Of a stretch of 64,000 nt of DNA, positions 1-8,536 are shown one piece after another. The stretch is from contig CANMLL010000018.1 of the NCBI GenBank assembly GCA_947498775.1, positions 62,001-126,000 on the forward strand. The letters run 5' to 3'. The translations under genes were made by a program, and so were the position numbers. A model generated the notes under the pieces. That model worked only from the letters and a program-made list of their open reading frames with translations, did no database searches and had not been told where the DNA came from. Positions within the stretch are counted from its first letter, which is position 1. Every line of letters begins with the position of its first letter. This stretch comes from an uncultured Aquimarina sp. (GTDB taxonomy: Bacteria > Bacteroidota > Bacteroidia > Flavobacteriales > Flavobacteriaceae).

Positions 1-232
1 TAGAAACAGCAGGAGAACTCCCGTTTGAGTTACGCGAAACATGATGTTGGATCGGCAATGATACTGGAGCGGACAATGCTTTGGCATTCGAAATCGATGT
101 AAGCCTTTTAAGCATAAAGTTACCATAGTCCTTAGGAGGTTCTGCACCACATTCCTCTTGTGCAAATCCAATTTTGACCACAGATAACATTAAAAAGGTA
201 AGAAATACTACTAATTTTTTGTTTGGTTTCAT
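1..232 (-). CDS. Secreted protein, N-terminal fragment (cut by window edge)
   Basis: An open frame of 77 codons begins at an ATG at 232 and runs off the left edge of the window. The first 24 residues (MKPNKKLVVFLTFLMLSVVK, then IGFA) form a typical signal peptide ending before QEEC, so the protein is exported. The visible mature part includes LPIQHHVSRNSNGS, which loosely resembles the segment preceding the catalytic domain in secreted Bacteroidota metallopeptidases. That similarity is only an impression, and the function is open. Confidence 0.6.
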   Translation of the reverse strand, partial: MKPNKKLVVFLTFLMLSVVKIGFAQEECGAEPPKDYGNFMLKRLTSISNAKALSAPVSLPIQHHVSRNSNGSSPAVS

Positions 233-300
233 GAGCTTCTACATTTTAGGTTAGATATTAAAATCATTGTGGTTGTTATTTATAAAGACGTAGAAAAAAG

Positions 301-325
301 AAAACACCCTAGTTAGGATGTTTTT
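301..325. terminator. Intrinsic terminator downstream of the TrmH gene
   Basis: AACACCCTA and TAGGATGTT form a nearly perfect short stem with a two-base loop, flanked by A-rich and T-rich tracts on either side. It lies downstream of the minus-strand TrmH-family gene and could stop transcription in either direction. Confidence 0.55.
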
Positions 326-371
326 ACTGTTAGTATAACCTATATGGTTTTAAGTGAAGTGTCCCCCCGCT

Positions 372-905
372 TTAAAGTTTATTAAATAAATCCCAAACTA
401 CTACTCCCGCACTTACCGAAATATTAAGTGAGTGCTTACTTCCGTATTGAGGGATTTCAATTACCGTATCACTTTCTGAAACGACTTCTTGTTGTACACC
501 CTTGACCTCATTTCCAAAAATGATTGCATAGGTTTGATCAGGTTTTGGATTAAAATCATTTAGCATCACTGCATTTTCGGTTTGTTCGATCGAAAGTATT
601 TTTACTTGCTTAGCTTTAAGATTTTTCACCAGTTCTAAAGTGTCTTTTTGATATTCCCAGTCAACAGTATCTGTTGCTCCTAGAGCGGTTTTTTGAATAT
701 CTTTATGAGGGGGAGTTGCTGTTATACCGCATAAGTATATTTTTTGAATTAGAAATGCGTCTGCTGTTCTGAAGACTGATCCAATATTATTTAAACTTCT
801 AATATTATCCAGTATTATGATCAAAGGAGTTTTTTGTGCTGCCTTAAATTGCTCAATGGTTTTGCGATCAAGTTCGCTATTTTTAAGTTTTCTATTTTTT
901 TCCAT
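372..905 (-). CDS. TrmH/SpoU-family RNA 2'-O-ribose methyltransferase
   Basis: A 177-residue SPOUT-fold RNA methyltransferase that should transfer a methyl group from SAM to a ribose 2'-OH in tRNA or rRNA in the cytoplasm. The family motifs are all present: ILDNIRSLNNIGSVFRTADA (motif 1, about residues 31-50), FGNEVKGV (motif 2, about 130-137) and IPQYGSKHSLNISVSAGVVV (motif 3, about 151-170), which form the deep-trefoil-knot SAM site. It is short, with no N-terminal substrate-binding domain, so it resembles stand-alone TrmH/TrmL-like members. The target nucleotide cannot be read from sequence. It is divergent from mutS with 150 bp between them. Confidence 0.9.
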   Translation of the reverse strand: MEKNRKLKNSELDRKTIEQFKAAQKTPLIIILDNIRSLNNIGSVFRTADAFLIQKIYLCGITATPPHKDIQKTALGATDTVDWEYQKDTLELVKNLKAKQVKILSIEQTENAVMLNDFNPKPDQTYAIIFGNEVKGVQQEVVSESDTVIEIPQYGSKHSLNISVSAGVVVWDLFNKL

Positions 906-910
906 TGATG

Positions 911-918
911 CAAAAGTA
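911..918 (-). promoter_or_regulatory. -7 promoter element of the TrmH gene
   Basis: Read on the minus strand this is TACTTTTG, a perfect match to the Bacteroidota -7 element TAnnTTTG. Only five bases separate it from the ATG, so the transcript would be leaderless or nearly so. No clear -33 TTTG element is visible. Confidence 0.4.
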
Positions 919-1055
919 TTATTTATTCATTATATCCTTGATTCATTTTTTCATCAAAACATATTGTGAATAAAATTGAATAACTCATAGAAGCGATATT
1001 TCAAAAAAAATAAGAGAATAGTTACTTTAGCATGATTGATAAAATTACAGGCTGA

Positions 1056-3683
1056 ATGGCAGGAAAGAACGGCAAGAAAGTAACTCCATTAATGAAACAA
1101 TATAATGCGATTAAGGCAAAGTACCCTGATGCGTTGTTGTTGTTTAGAGTGGGGGATTTTTATGAAACTTTTGGTAAAGATGCGATCAAAGCAGCAGCGA
1201 TTCTCAATATCGTTTTGACCAAAAGAGGAAATGGAAGCGAGCAGGAGACGGCACTAGCTGGTTTTCCACACCATTCTTTGAATACGTATTTGCCAAAACT
1301 AGTCAAAGCAGGAGAGCGGGTTGCAATTTGCGATCAGCTTGAAGATCCAAAACAAACCAAAACCATTGTAAAACGTGGTGTAACCGAATTGGTAACTCCA
1401 GGAGTAGCACTAAATGATGAGGTGCTACAAAGCAAAACAAACAACTTTTTGTGTGCTTTGCATTATGGTAAAAAAGAATTAGGAATTGCCTTTTTGGATG
1501 TGTCTACAGGTGAGTTTTTAACGGCGCAAGGAGATATAGCGGATATGGATAAGTTGATGCAAAACTTTACTCCTAGCGAAGTGTTGATAGCCAAACCAAA
1601 GAAACAGGCATTTTACAAGGATTTTGGAGAGGATCATCATTCGTTCTTCATGGAAGATTGGGTGTTTCAGACCGATTATGCAAAAGAAAACTTGAATAAT
1701 CATTTTGGTACCGCTTCGCTAAAAGGATTTGGAATTGACCATTTGCAGGAAGGGATTATTGCGGCTGGTGTGATTTTACATTATTTAGGCGAAACACAAC
1801 ACCATAAACTACAGCATATCACTGCAATCCAGCGGATCGTCGAGGATCAATATATTTGGATGGATCGATTTACGATTCGTAATCTCGAGTTATACCGTGC
1901 CAATGCTGCAAATGCGGTGACGCTTTTGGATGTAATAGATAAAACTATTTCTCCTATGGGTGGTAGAACGTTAAAACGTTGGTTGGCGCTTCCACTTAAG
2001 AATATTGCCGCCATACAGAAACGTCATGAGGTGGTTCAGTTTTTCCTGGATAATAGTCCCTTACTCCAAAAAATTCAGCATCAAATCAAGCAAATTGGTG
2101 ATATAGAGCGATTAATTTCCAAAGTAGCTACCGGAAAAGTAAATCCTCGTGAAGTAATTCAACTTAAAAACTCTCTGGAAGCGATTGTCCCAATAAAATC
2201 ACAAGCATCCCAAAGTGATAATGAAGCTTTAAAAGTAATAGGGGATACGCTGAATGATTGCGAATTACTTCGTAATAAAATCAAAGAAACGCTTAATGAA
2301 GAAGCGCCAGTAAATGTGTTAAAAGGCAATACGATCGCCAATGGATATTTGAATGAACTAGACGAGTTACGATCTATTGCGTTCTCGGGAAAAGATTATC
2401 TGGATAAGATGTTGGAACGCGAAACAGAAGCTACAGGGATTACATCATTAAAAATTGCTTCAAATAATGTATTTGGATATTATATCGAGGTTCGAAATAC
2501 ACATAAAGACAAAGTGCCCGAAACCTGGATCAGAAAGCAGACCTTGGTAAATGCAGAGCGATATATTACCGAAGAATTAAAAGAATATGAAGCCAAAATA
2601 TTAGGCGCTGAAGAAAAGATTCTTGCTCTGGAACAACGATTGTTTAATGATCTGGTGGTTTGGATGAGTGAATATATTAAACCTGTTCAGCTTAATGCAA
2701 CATTGATTGGGCAATTGGATTGTTTATGTTCCTTTGCACAGCTTGCTCAAGAAAATCAATATGCAAGGCCGTTGATCGATGAATCTTTTGATCTGGAGAT
2801 AAAAAATGGCCGTCATCCTGTGATCGAAAAACAATTACCACCTGGCGAACCATATATTGCTAATGATGTATTGTTGGATAGAGAGCAACAGCAGATTATT
2901 ATGATTACAGGGCCCAATATGAGCGGTAAATCGGCAATATTACGGCAAACAGCCTTGATTGTCTTATTGGCGCAAATAGGATGTTTTGTTCCTGCCGAAG
3001 AAGCAAAAATAGGAGTGGTCGATAAAATATTTACCAGAGTAGGAGCCAGTGATAATATCTCGATGGGTGAATCAACGTTTATGGTTGAAATGAATGAAAC
3101 GGCCAGTATTCTTAACAATATCTCAGATCGTAGTTTGGTATTGCTTGATGAGATTGGTCGTGGTACCAGTACTTATGATGGAATTTCGATTGCCTGGGCG
3201 ATTAGCGAGTATTTGCATGAGCATCCTTCAAAACCCAAAACCCTTTTTGCTACACATTATCATGAGCTAAATGAGATGAGCGAGACTTTTGATCGAATAA
3301 AAAATTACAATGTTTCGATAAAAGAGCTTAAAGACAATGTACTTTTTCTTCGGAAACTTGTTCCTGGGGGTAGTGAGCATAGTTTTGGAATTCATGTGGC
3401 AAAAATGGCAGGAATGCCTCAACAAGTAGTATATAGAGCAAATAAGATGCTTAAAAAGCTTGAAAAATCTCATAGTAGCAAGGAGCTTACCGGCAAGATT
3501 AAGGGAATGCAGGAAGAAGATGAATTGCAATTGAGTTTCTTTAATCTGGATGATCCTTTGTTGGAAGAAATCAAAGAAGAAATCCTGCATATTGATATCG
3601 ATACACTTACTCCGGTAGAAGCTTTAATGAAGCTTAATGAGATTAAACGCATGCTAACCAGAAAGAAAGCATCTCAGGTATAA
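1056..3683 (+). CDS. mutS: DNA mismatch repair protein MutS
   Basis: Full-length MutS of 875 residues, the mismatch-recognition ATPase of post-replicative repair. The mispair-binding motif Phe35-Tyr-Glu37 sits in the N-terminal domain (GDFYETFG). The C-terminal ATPase has Walker A GPNMSGKS at about residues 619-626, Walker B LVLLDEIGRGTS, and the conserved TLFATHYHEL signature-region segment. The connector, lever and clamp domains are all present in between. The gene is monocistronic as far as can be seen and is followed by a tRNA promoter. No mutL is in the window. Confidence 0.98.
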   Translation: MAGKNGKKVTPLMKQYNAIKAKYPDALLLFRVGDFYETFGKDAIKAAAILNIVLTKRGNGSEQETALAGFPHHSLNTYLPKLVKAGERVAICDQLEDPKQTKTIVKRGVTELVTPGVALNDEVLQSKTNNFLCALHYGKKELGIAFLDVSTGEFLTAQGDIADMDKLMQNFTPSEVLIAKPKKQAFYKDFGEDHHSFFMEDWVFQTDYAKENLNNHFGTASLKGFGIDHLQEGIIAAGVILHYLGETQHHKLQHITAIQRIVEDQYIWMDRFTIRNLELYRANAANAVTLLDVIDKTISPMGGRTLKRWLALPLKNIAAIQKRHEVVQFFLDNSPLLQKIQHQIKQIGDIERLISKVATGKVNPREVIQLKNSLEAIVPIKSQASQSDNEALKVIGDTLNDCELLRNKIKETLNEEAPVNVLKGNTIANGYLNELDELRSIAFSGKDYLDKMLERETEATGITSLKIASNNVFGYYIEVRNTHKDKVPETWIRKQTLVNAERYITEELKEYEAKILGAEEKILALEQRLFNDLVVWMSEYIKPVQLNATLIGQLDCLCSFAQLAQENQYARPLIDESFDLEIKNGRHPVIEKQLPPGEPYIANDVLLDREQQQIIMITGPNMSGKSAILRQTALIVLLAQIGCFVPAEEAKIGVVDKIFTRVGASDNISMGESTFMVEMNETASILNNISDRSLVLLDEIGRGTSTYDGISIAWAISEYLHEHPSKPKTLFATHYHELNEMSETFDRIKNYNVSIKELKDNVLFLRKLVPGGSEHSFGIHVAKMAGMPQQVVYRANKMLKKLEKSHSSKELTGKIKGMQEEDELQLSFFNLDDPLLEEIKEEILHIDIDTLTPVEALMKLNEIKRMLTRKKASQV

Positions 3684-3711
3684 AATTTTCAATTCTTTTT
3701 TATAAAAACAC

Positions 3712-3741
3712 TTTGGTATTACTAGAATTGTATTAAATTTG
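3712..3741 (+). promoter_or_regulatory. Promoter of the tRNA-Gly/tRNA-Leu transcript
   Basis: TTTG at 3712-3715 and TAAATTTG at 3734-3741 match the Bacteroidota -33 and -7 consensus with an 18-bp spacer. The start point would lie near 3748, about 35 bp upstream of tRNA-Gly. Confidence 0.65.
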
Positions 3742-3780
3742 CATCCGCAATCAAGGAATTGCGAAGTTCTTTTTCAAACT

Positions 3781-3855
3781 GCGAAAGTAGCTCAGGGGTA
3801 GAGCATCACCTTGCCAAGGTGAGGGTCGCGGGTTCAAATCCCGTCTTTCGCTCCA
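3781..3855 (+). tRNA. tRNA-Gly (anticodon GCC), CCA encoded
   Basis: A complete cloverleaf can be folded: acceptor GCGAAAG/CTTTCGC, D-stem GCTC/GAGC, anticodon stem TCACC/GGTGA with loop TTGCCAA (anticodon GCC at 3813-3815), and T-arm with GTTCAAAT. Discriminator T at 3852 is followed by an encoded CCA. Confidence 0.95.
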
Positions 3856-3911
3856 CTTTGACTTCGCTCATTGGGCGTACACGAGTTACTTAGTTGAAAT
3901 GTAAAGTCTAT

Positions 3912-3996
3912 GCTGAAGTGGTGGAATTGGTAGACACGTTGGACTTAAAATCCAATGGCCTGTAAGGCCGTGCGGGTTCAAGTCCCGCCTTCAGTA
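3912..3996 (+). tRNA. tRNA-Leu (anticodon UAA)
   Basis: An 85-nt class II tRNA with a long variable arm. Acceptor GCTGAAG pairs with CTTCAGT; anticodon stem TTGGA/TCCAA carries loop CTTAAAA (anticodon TAA at 3946-3948); the variable arm is around 3956-3970; the T-arm contains GGTTCAAGTCC. CCA is not encoded, unlike in the neighbouring tRNA-Gly. The two tRNAs lie 56 bp apart and probably share a transcript. Confidence 0.95.
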
Positions 3997-4000
3997 CTTA

Positions 4001-4037
4001 AAGCCTTCAAAATCTTTTGATTTTGAAGGCTTTTTTT
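4001..4037 (+). terminator. Intrinsic terminator of the tRNA transcript
   Basis: AAGCCTTCAAAAT and ATTTTGAAGGCTT form a 13-bp perfect stem followed by a run of T, directly after tRNA-Leu. Confidence 0.9.
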
Positions 4038-4476
4038 GTTTTAAGAAAATGGATGATATACGATGAAGTGGTTTGAACTTTTTTCAATGTATCATAAAAA
4101 CCTTCTTTTTCCCTCAGTTTTCGTCTTTTCCTTACTTTATAGCACTGCTATGAAGTGCAAAAGAACACTTCAATTGATCAAAGAATTACTTTTTTTCGCC
4201 AGAATTAAAAAAGTTTAAACCATTGCTATGTACGTTATGCTTGATTTATTTCGGCATATCAACCTTTTAGAAATCAATGTCTTGTGTATAATATCCTGAA
4301 TCAAGTTCAGGATGACAGACTTAATATGATGAACTACGGATATTCATATTAAATATTTTATCACTGTTATATATGATCATTTTTGACTTTATCTTTTATT
4401 CGAAGAAAAATAGCCTCCATTATGGGTTTCCGTAAAAATTGAGCCTATAAATTTCTGAATTTTGCAATATGATTAA
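4038..4476. other. Gene-poor spacer behind the tRNAs
   Basis: No supported gene. A 51-codon open frame on the plus strand (4063-4218) has no recognisable features and is not called. The region contains one dispersed palindromic repeat (see 4293-4313). The tRNA-Leu 3' end does not reappear here as an attachment-site direct repeat. Confidence 0.6.
4293..4313. repeat. Dispersed palindromic repeat (ATCCTGAA-TCAAG-TTCAGGAT)
   Basis: A perfect 8-bp inverted repeat with a five-base loop, followed by GACAG. It resembles the intergenic repeat that is scattered through many bacterial genomes as GTCATCCTGAACTTGATTCAGGAT. A diverged relative occurs at about 32069-32150. Confidence 0.55.
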
Positions 4477-4710
4477 ATGTTGGAAATGAATAAAGAGGAT
4501 GTGCTACTAGACGAATACGAGAAACTTATTTTTGATAAGTTAAAAAAGGGATCAACACAAGTTGATGTTTCTAATTACCTTAAAGAAAAAAACATCGAGC
4601 CGCATAGTCTTAGATCTATAGAACATAGAATTAATGGGCTTAAAAAGCGATTTAAGGTAAAAACGCTTATTTCATTAGTGTATGTTTTAACAAAAAAAGG
4701 TCATATCTAG
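4477..4710 (+). CDS. Small orphan LuxR-like helix-turn-helix protein
   Basis: A 77-residue protein that consists only of a predicted winged/LuxR-type helix-turn-helix. EYEKLIFDKLKKGSTQVDVS, then NYLKEKNI, then SLRSIEHRINGLKKRF follow the pattern of GerE/LuxR DNA-binding domains (an activating helix, a recognition helix in the 'SLRSIEHRI' segment), and the TLISLVYVL tail is common in Bacteroidota proteins of this kind. There is no receiver or sensor domain, so any signal must come from a partner. The alternative ATG at 4486 would remove three residues. It stands alone, with more than 400 bp of non-coding DNA on each side. Confidence 0.65.
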   Translation: MLEMNKEDVLLDEYEKLIFDKLKKGSTQVDVSNYLKEKNIEPHSLRSIEHRINGLKKRFKVKTLISLVYVLTKKGHI

Positions 4711-5205
4711 GATAACGATTATTGAAAATTCATAAAATCTTTAGTTGGATACCTATAAACGAGTTGTCAGTTTTCAGATATTGGCAGATGTACATAGGTA
4801 ATAATCGTACTATGAACCAGAAGAGTAATAGCATACCATTACTTACCTTAGATCAGTAGGGCTTTGCGTTTCTGCATTGGGTTATGTTTTATCCTGCTGC
4901 ATACCTTGTTTCGTATCAGTGCTTTTATTAGCATTTTTATTGGCCTCGGATTTGGGTTCAAAATCCTGAAATTTTATTACAGTACTTTAGTAATTTGAAA
5001 ACATGTATTTTTCAATTTCGTAATTCGTTAAAAGTCAATAGTTATCTACATGTTGGTTGTTGATACATGTAACCTGATAATATTTAGCTAATAACAAAAA
5101 AGAAAAATATTGGGTATCAAAACCTATGCACTTTCAGTGTAGAATGGTTTGGTGGGTAATAATTTTTATATCTTATGCGTTCTAATATCCAAATCCAATA
5201 CCGTA
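4711..5205. other. Gene-poor spacer
   Basis: No supported gene. Around 4866-5000 two overlapping plus-strand frames encode short hydrophobic stretches (for example FISIFIGLGFGFKILKFYY) without a convincing start, which could be a decayed membrane-protein fragment or chance. No hairpin or promoter stands out. Confidence 0.5.
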
Positions 5206-6327
5206 GTGGAAGACAAAGATTATATCGAACGATTAAAAAGGGAAAACAAATTACTTCAGGATAAGCTAGATAAAATCAGTGCTGGTAAACAAAGAAAAAG
5301 GCGTTTTAGATGGTGGTTATTAAAGAAGTCCAGCATTCCTATTTTTGGTTCGCGACTTAAAAATAGTATTAGTAATGCAATCACTGAGTATAAAGAATAC
5401 AAAACAGTTTCTGTAGACACCGTTTCTGATGTTTCTTCTAGTGTTATCTGGAGAATTACCAGAATAGGACTCTTTGCTTTTATGGTTGCTGTGATCCCTG
5501 CTACGGTGTTAATTTTTCAGACAATGCTATTACGAAGTCAAAACGAATTCATTAAAAATCAAAATCACCTGGTCGAGGCTGATCGAAGATCTTCTCTGGT
5601 TTTTGTAATGAGTGATGTACTTTCTGATTTTAATGAAGAATTGAAATATAAAGGATCCGGTGGGGGTAGTATAAGCAAAACCTTAGAGGCCAGAATCATA
5701 AGCCTTTGTATGGCCATGAAACCATATAAGTTTATGGAAAATGGAGAATTGATAGAAAAACCAATTAGCCCCGAACGAGGACAGTTGTTGTTTAGTCTTT
5801 TGCAAAGTGATTTGAGTCCAGAATCTTCAAGAGATATTCTTAATTCTGCAGATTTTACCTATACAGATTTGAGAAAAGTGAACTTGGGCAGGGGAGCAAA
5901 CCTGAAATATGCACGATTAGACTATTCTGATCTTACCGAGGCACAAATGCCTGCAGCTAACCTCGAAAGGGGAGAGCTTAAAGAAGCACAAATGAGTAAA
6001 ATAAATCTATCTGATGCTATTCTAAAAAGGGCTAGACTTAATAATGCTAACCTGCACAGAGCAGAATTGCTTAGTGCCGATCTTACCAATGCTAATTTGT
6101 ATGGAGCAGACTTGAGTGGGGCAGATCTTTCTGAAGCAATACTATGGGGAACCAAATTGGATAATGCAAATCTAACAAATATTATTTTGGATAATGCTGT
6201 TGTAGACCGGCAAGATTGGATTGAGTATATTGATTCTTTGGGGATCAAGGGAGCCGGAGAAATAGAGAATCGATATAGGATCAAAAAACAAGGAAAACAG
6301 CAATTTGTATTAGTTCCTAAGAAATAG
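5206..6327 (+). CDS. Membrane-anchored pentapeptide-repeat protein
   Basis: Order of parts: an N-terminal coiled coil (EDKDYIERLKRENKLLQDKL), a basic patch (KQRKRRFRWWLLKK), one transmembrane helix at about residues 85-108, a spacer, then about 24 pentapeptide repeats of the A(D/N)LxX type (for instance ANLYGADLSGADLSEA) and a short basic tail. Pentapeptide repeats fold as a right-handed quadrilateral beta-helix used for protein binding. The start is uncertain: the frame is closed by a stop at 5140, no in-frame ATG precedes the coiled coil, and I prefer the GTG at 5206 over the TTG at 5149. The role is unknown; it looks like a scaffold tethered to the inner membrane. Confidence 0.75.
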   Translation: MEDKDYIERLKRENKLLQDKLDKISAGKQRKRRFRWWLLKKSSIPIFGSRLKNSISNAITEYKEYKTVSVDTVSDVSSSVIWRITRIGLFAFMVAVIPATVLIFQTMLLRSQNEFIKNQNHLVEADRRSSLVFVMSDVLSDFNEELKYKGSGGGSISKTLEARIISLCMAMKPYKFMENGELIEKPISPERGQLLFSLLQSDLSPESSRDILNSADFTYTDLRKVNLGRGANLKYARLDYSDLTEAQMPAANLERGELKEAQMSKINLSDAILKRARLNNANLHRAELLSADLTNANLYGADLSGADLSEAILWGTKLDNANLTNIILDNAVVDRQDWIEYIDSLGIKGAGEIENRYRIKKQGKQQFVLVPKK

Positions 6328-6668
6328 GTTTAATAAAATGTCTATAATCTTATCATGATAAGCATTTATTATTCCTGAATTTGATACTGGATATTGATTT
6401 AAATTCGGTAGCCTGTTATAGGTTATTTGAAGGTTTCTCCCTCTTTTAACCTGTATCCTATATGATAGAAAATCTATTTCATGTTGAAACTACTTCAAAT
6501 AGAGTCGCTCCACTTAGTTTTTTAATGTAACTATACGATGCTATGCCAAAATCAAGAAAACTACTGCATGTATTGTATTTCCAACCCTCATAACGAAGTT
6601 CTAAGGTAAACCTGGTTTACTATTTTAAAGATGAGTTCATAGTAGACAAAATGATTAATCAAATAATT
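6328..6668. other. Spacer with a Cys-rich micro-ORF
   Basis: No supported gene. A 23-codon frame at 6538-6609 on the plus strand reads MLCQNQENYCMYCISNPHNE and stops soon after. Its CxxC context loosely recalls the N-terminal part of HNH-type nucleases, so it may be a gene remnant. Nothing else is evident. Confidence 0.4.
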
Positions 6669-7102
6669 CTATATTGTTTTTTTCGAAAAGATACTGCCAT
6701 AAATTTTCTCTACCAGCCAATTGCCTGCTGGAAAATATAAGGCAAAAAATAAAGCCATACCTAAACTAAAGTTTTGCGGATTAAAAGTGTGATCCAGAAT
6801 GTTATCAGGATACACATACGAGGTTTGAAGCCAATATCCAAGAAACTCTAAGATTCCCATGGCTACCAAACCATAAGCATATTGTTCAAAAAATTTGTAC
6901 TTTTTTAAGAGTATCGAAATTGGCACCATATATAAGACATAACAAGTTATCACTTGCCACCGTAAATCGTGCAATTTCCATTTCGGTGCCAAAACGATTC
7001 ATGCCCAATCCCCATGTCACATAAACTATTGCGTAGGTGAGTAGCAGTGTTTTTAGGAGTTTTTTTTAATGTTTTTAGATGTTTGTTCAGTAGTTCTTTC
7101 AT
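6669..7102 (-). pseudogene. Small multi-pass membrane protein gene, broken by two apparent frameshifts
   Basis: The longest open part (6669-6992, starting only at TTG) has at least three hydrophobic helices (VITCYVLYMVPISILL; YGLVAMGILEFLGYWL; GMALFFALYFPAGNWL). Upstream, in two other frames, lies a plausible N-terminus starting with an ATG at 7102 (MKELLNKHLKTLKK, then LLKTLLLTYAIVYVTWGLGM). Frames join if the A8 run (minus strand, T8 at about 7060-7067) had seven bases and the TTTT near 6990 had three. The restored protein would be about 143 residues. The ATG lies 3 bp behind the stop of the methyltransferase gene, so it was the second gene of that operon. Either a pseudogene or two homopolymer sequencing errors. 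Confidence 0.6.
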
Positions 7103-7105
7103 AGT

Positions 7106-7813
7106 TTAGAGATCTATTTTGGCGATCATTCTAAAAAAAGGCTTTTTTAGAATTTCAAATTCTTTAATGGCACTATCCAGGAAGATTTTTTGTAATTCTT
7201 CAATAGAAAAAGCCCGTTGTATAGCAATTAGCCCATCTTTTTTTGCAATATGTGAAATAGGAAGTAGATAGGCTATTAATTTGAATAAGTAGTACGCTAT
7301 TTTATTTCTATAAAGCTCGCTAAATATAACATGTTTTATAGATCCCGATTGAATTTTTTGTAAAAAAACAATAAGTTCATCATTGTTAAAATGATACATA
7401 AAATGACTGCTTATAAGAAGATCACAATCTGGAACTGTAAAATTTGGATCTAAAATATCAGCAACTTTATAATCAATATGGGATGGATTTGAATTGTTTA
7501 TGGTCGCATAATCGATACTATTGGGGTTTCCATCAATACCTGTAAAAATAGCCCTTACTTGATTTTTAGTTAATTTTTTTGATAAAAAATTAATGCTATC
7601 TCCACCGCCACAGCCAAGATCCACAATATGTATTTCTTTTTTGTTTTTATTTTTAATACAATATTCTAGAACGGCATCACTCAATTGCTTGTGATTACCA
7701 AAAATCGAATTGATTAATTTTAAGCTCTGCAGTACACTTTTGAGGGGTTTTCCTGATAAGGATAAGTTGTCAAGTTGTTCAGAAATATGTAAACGACTTT
7801 GCGAGTTTATCAT
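7106..7813 (-). CDS. Class I SAM-dependent methyltransferase
   Basis: A 235-residue Rossmann-fold methyltransferase. Motif I is VDLGCGGGDS (about residues 61-70), followed by the acidic loop residue in FTGIDGNP (about 90-97) and LLISSHFMYHF at motif IV. The substrate is not predictable; the hydrophobic C-terminal part (YYLFKLIAYLLPISHI) suggests a lipid or membrane-associated substrate, as in small-molecule methyltransferases of Flavobacteriaceae. It is the first gene of a two-gene unit with the broken membrane-protein gene and is divergent from the nitroreductase. Confidence 0.8.
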   Translation of the reverse strand: MINSQSRLHISEQLDNLSLSGKPLKSVLQSLKLINSIFGNHKQLSDAVLEYCIKNKNKKEIHIVDLGCGGGDSINFLSKKLTKNQVRAIFTGIDGNPNSIDYATINNSNPSHIDYKVADILDPNFTVPDCDLLISSHFMYHFNNDELIVFLQKIQSGSIKHVIFSELYRNKIAYYLFKLIAYLLPISHIAKKDGLIAIQRAFSIEELQKIFLDSAIKEFEILKKPFFRMIAKIDL

Positions 7814-7884
7814 AGTATTAAATTAATGATAAGATTGGATTTTAGTCCTTAGAATAGTAATAACTTTACAAAAAAAGAAATTTT

Positions 7885-8460
7885 ATGATGTATACGAGTA
7901 TAAATGAGGTTGTTAAAAATCGAAGGTCGGTTTTTCCGCCGCAATATAATAACACACCTGTTTCTAAAGAATTTATTCAGATGTTATTAGAAAATGCCAA
8001 CTGGGCACCGACACATAGATTAACACAACCATGGCGTTTTAAGATAGTACAAGGAAATGCAAAAGATAGGTTTGGAGCATTTTTATCTGATACGTATACA
8101 GATATTACTTCGGATGATGAGTTTTCGCCATTTAAGCACAAAAAAATTCGCAATAATTGTGAATCTGCTAGTGCAGTAGTAGTTATATGTATGCAACGTG
8201 ATCCAAAAAAACGAATTCCTGAGTGGGAAGAAATTGCTGCTACGGCTATGGCTGTTCAGAATATGTGGCTTACTTGTACTGCTAATGGGGTTGGGTGTTA
8301 TTGGAGTAGCCCTAAACTAATAGATTATATGAGCGATTTCTTTGATTTTGAAGATGGAGAACGCTGTTTAGGTTTCTTTTACTTGGGTAATTATGATCAG
8401 GATGAAGATATGACTTCGAAACGAAGCAGTATAAATGATAAAATCCAATGGATGGATTAA
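7885..8460 (+). CDS. Nitroreductase-family flavoprotein
   Basis: A 191-residue member of the FMN-dependent nitroreductase family (YdjA/NfnB-like), NAD(P)H-dependent oxidoreductases of the cytoplasm. The N-terminal FMN-binding motif NRRSVFPPQY, the ANWAPTHRLTQPWRF segment and the C-terminal GFFYLGNYD are typical. The physiological substrate is unknown. The gene is convergent with the lipoprotein gene and shares a bidirectional terminator with it. Confidence 0.9.
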   Translation: MMYTSINEVVKNRRSVFPPQYNNTPVSKEFIQMLLENANWAPTHRLTQPWRFKIVQGNAKDRFGAFLSDTYTDITSDDEFSPFKHKKIRNNCESASAVVVICMQRDPKKRIPEWEEIAATAMAVQNMWLTCTANGVGCYWSSPKLIDYMSDFFDFEDGERCLGFFYLGNYDQDEDMTSKRSSINDKIQWMD

Positions 8461-8484
8461 AAAAGGGCCACCATTTCAAAATAT

Positions 8485-8519
8485 AAAAGCCATTCCAATA
8501 CATTGGAATGGCTTTTTTT
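8485..8519. terminator. Bidirectional intrinsic terminator
   Basis: AAAAGCCATTCCAAT and ATTGGAATGGCTTTT form a long stem between the convergent nitroreductase and lipoprotein genes; A and T tracts on the two sides allow function in both directions. Confidence 0.9.
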
Positions 8520-8536
8520 AATTTAATTCAGTATTG

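Noticed and set aside
4063..4218. 51-codon plus-strand frame after the tRNA terminator
   Set aside because: No family resemblance, no promoter or recognisable start context.
4812..4859. Short ATG frame MNQKSNSIPLLTLDQ as a possible leader peptide of a ribosomally made product
   Set aside because: No modification or export gene nearby and no core-peptide features.
3997..7102. Genomic island with tRNA-Leu as attachment site
   Set aside because: No integrase and no repeat of the tRNA 3' end was found in the window; kept only as a weak observation.
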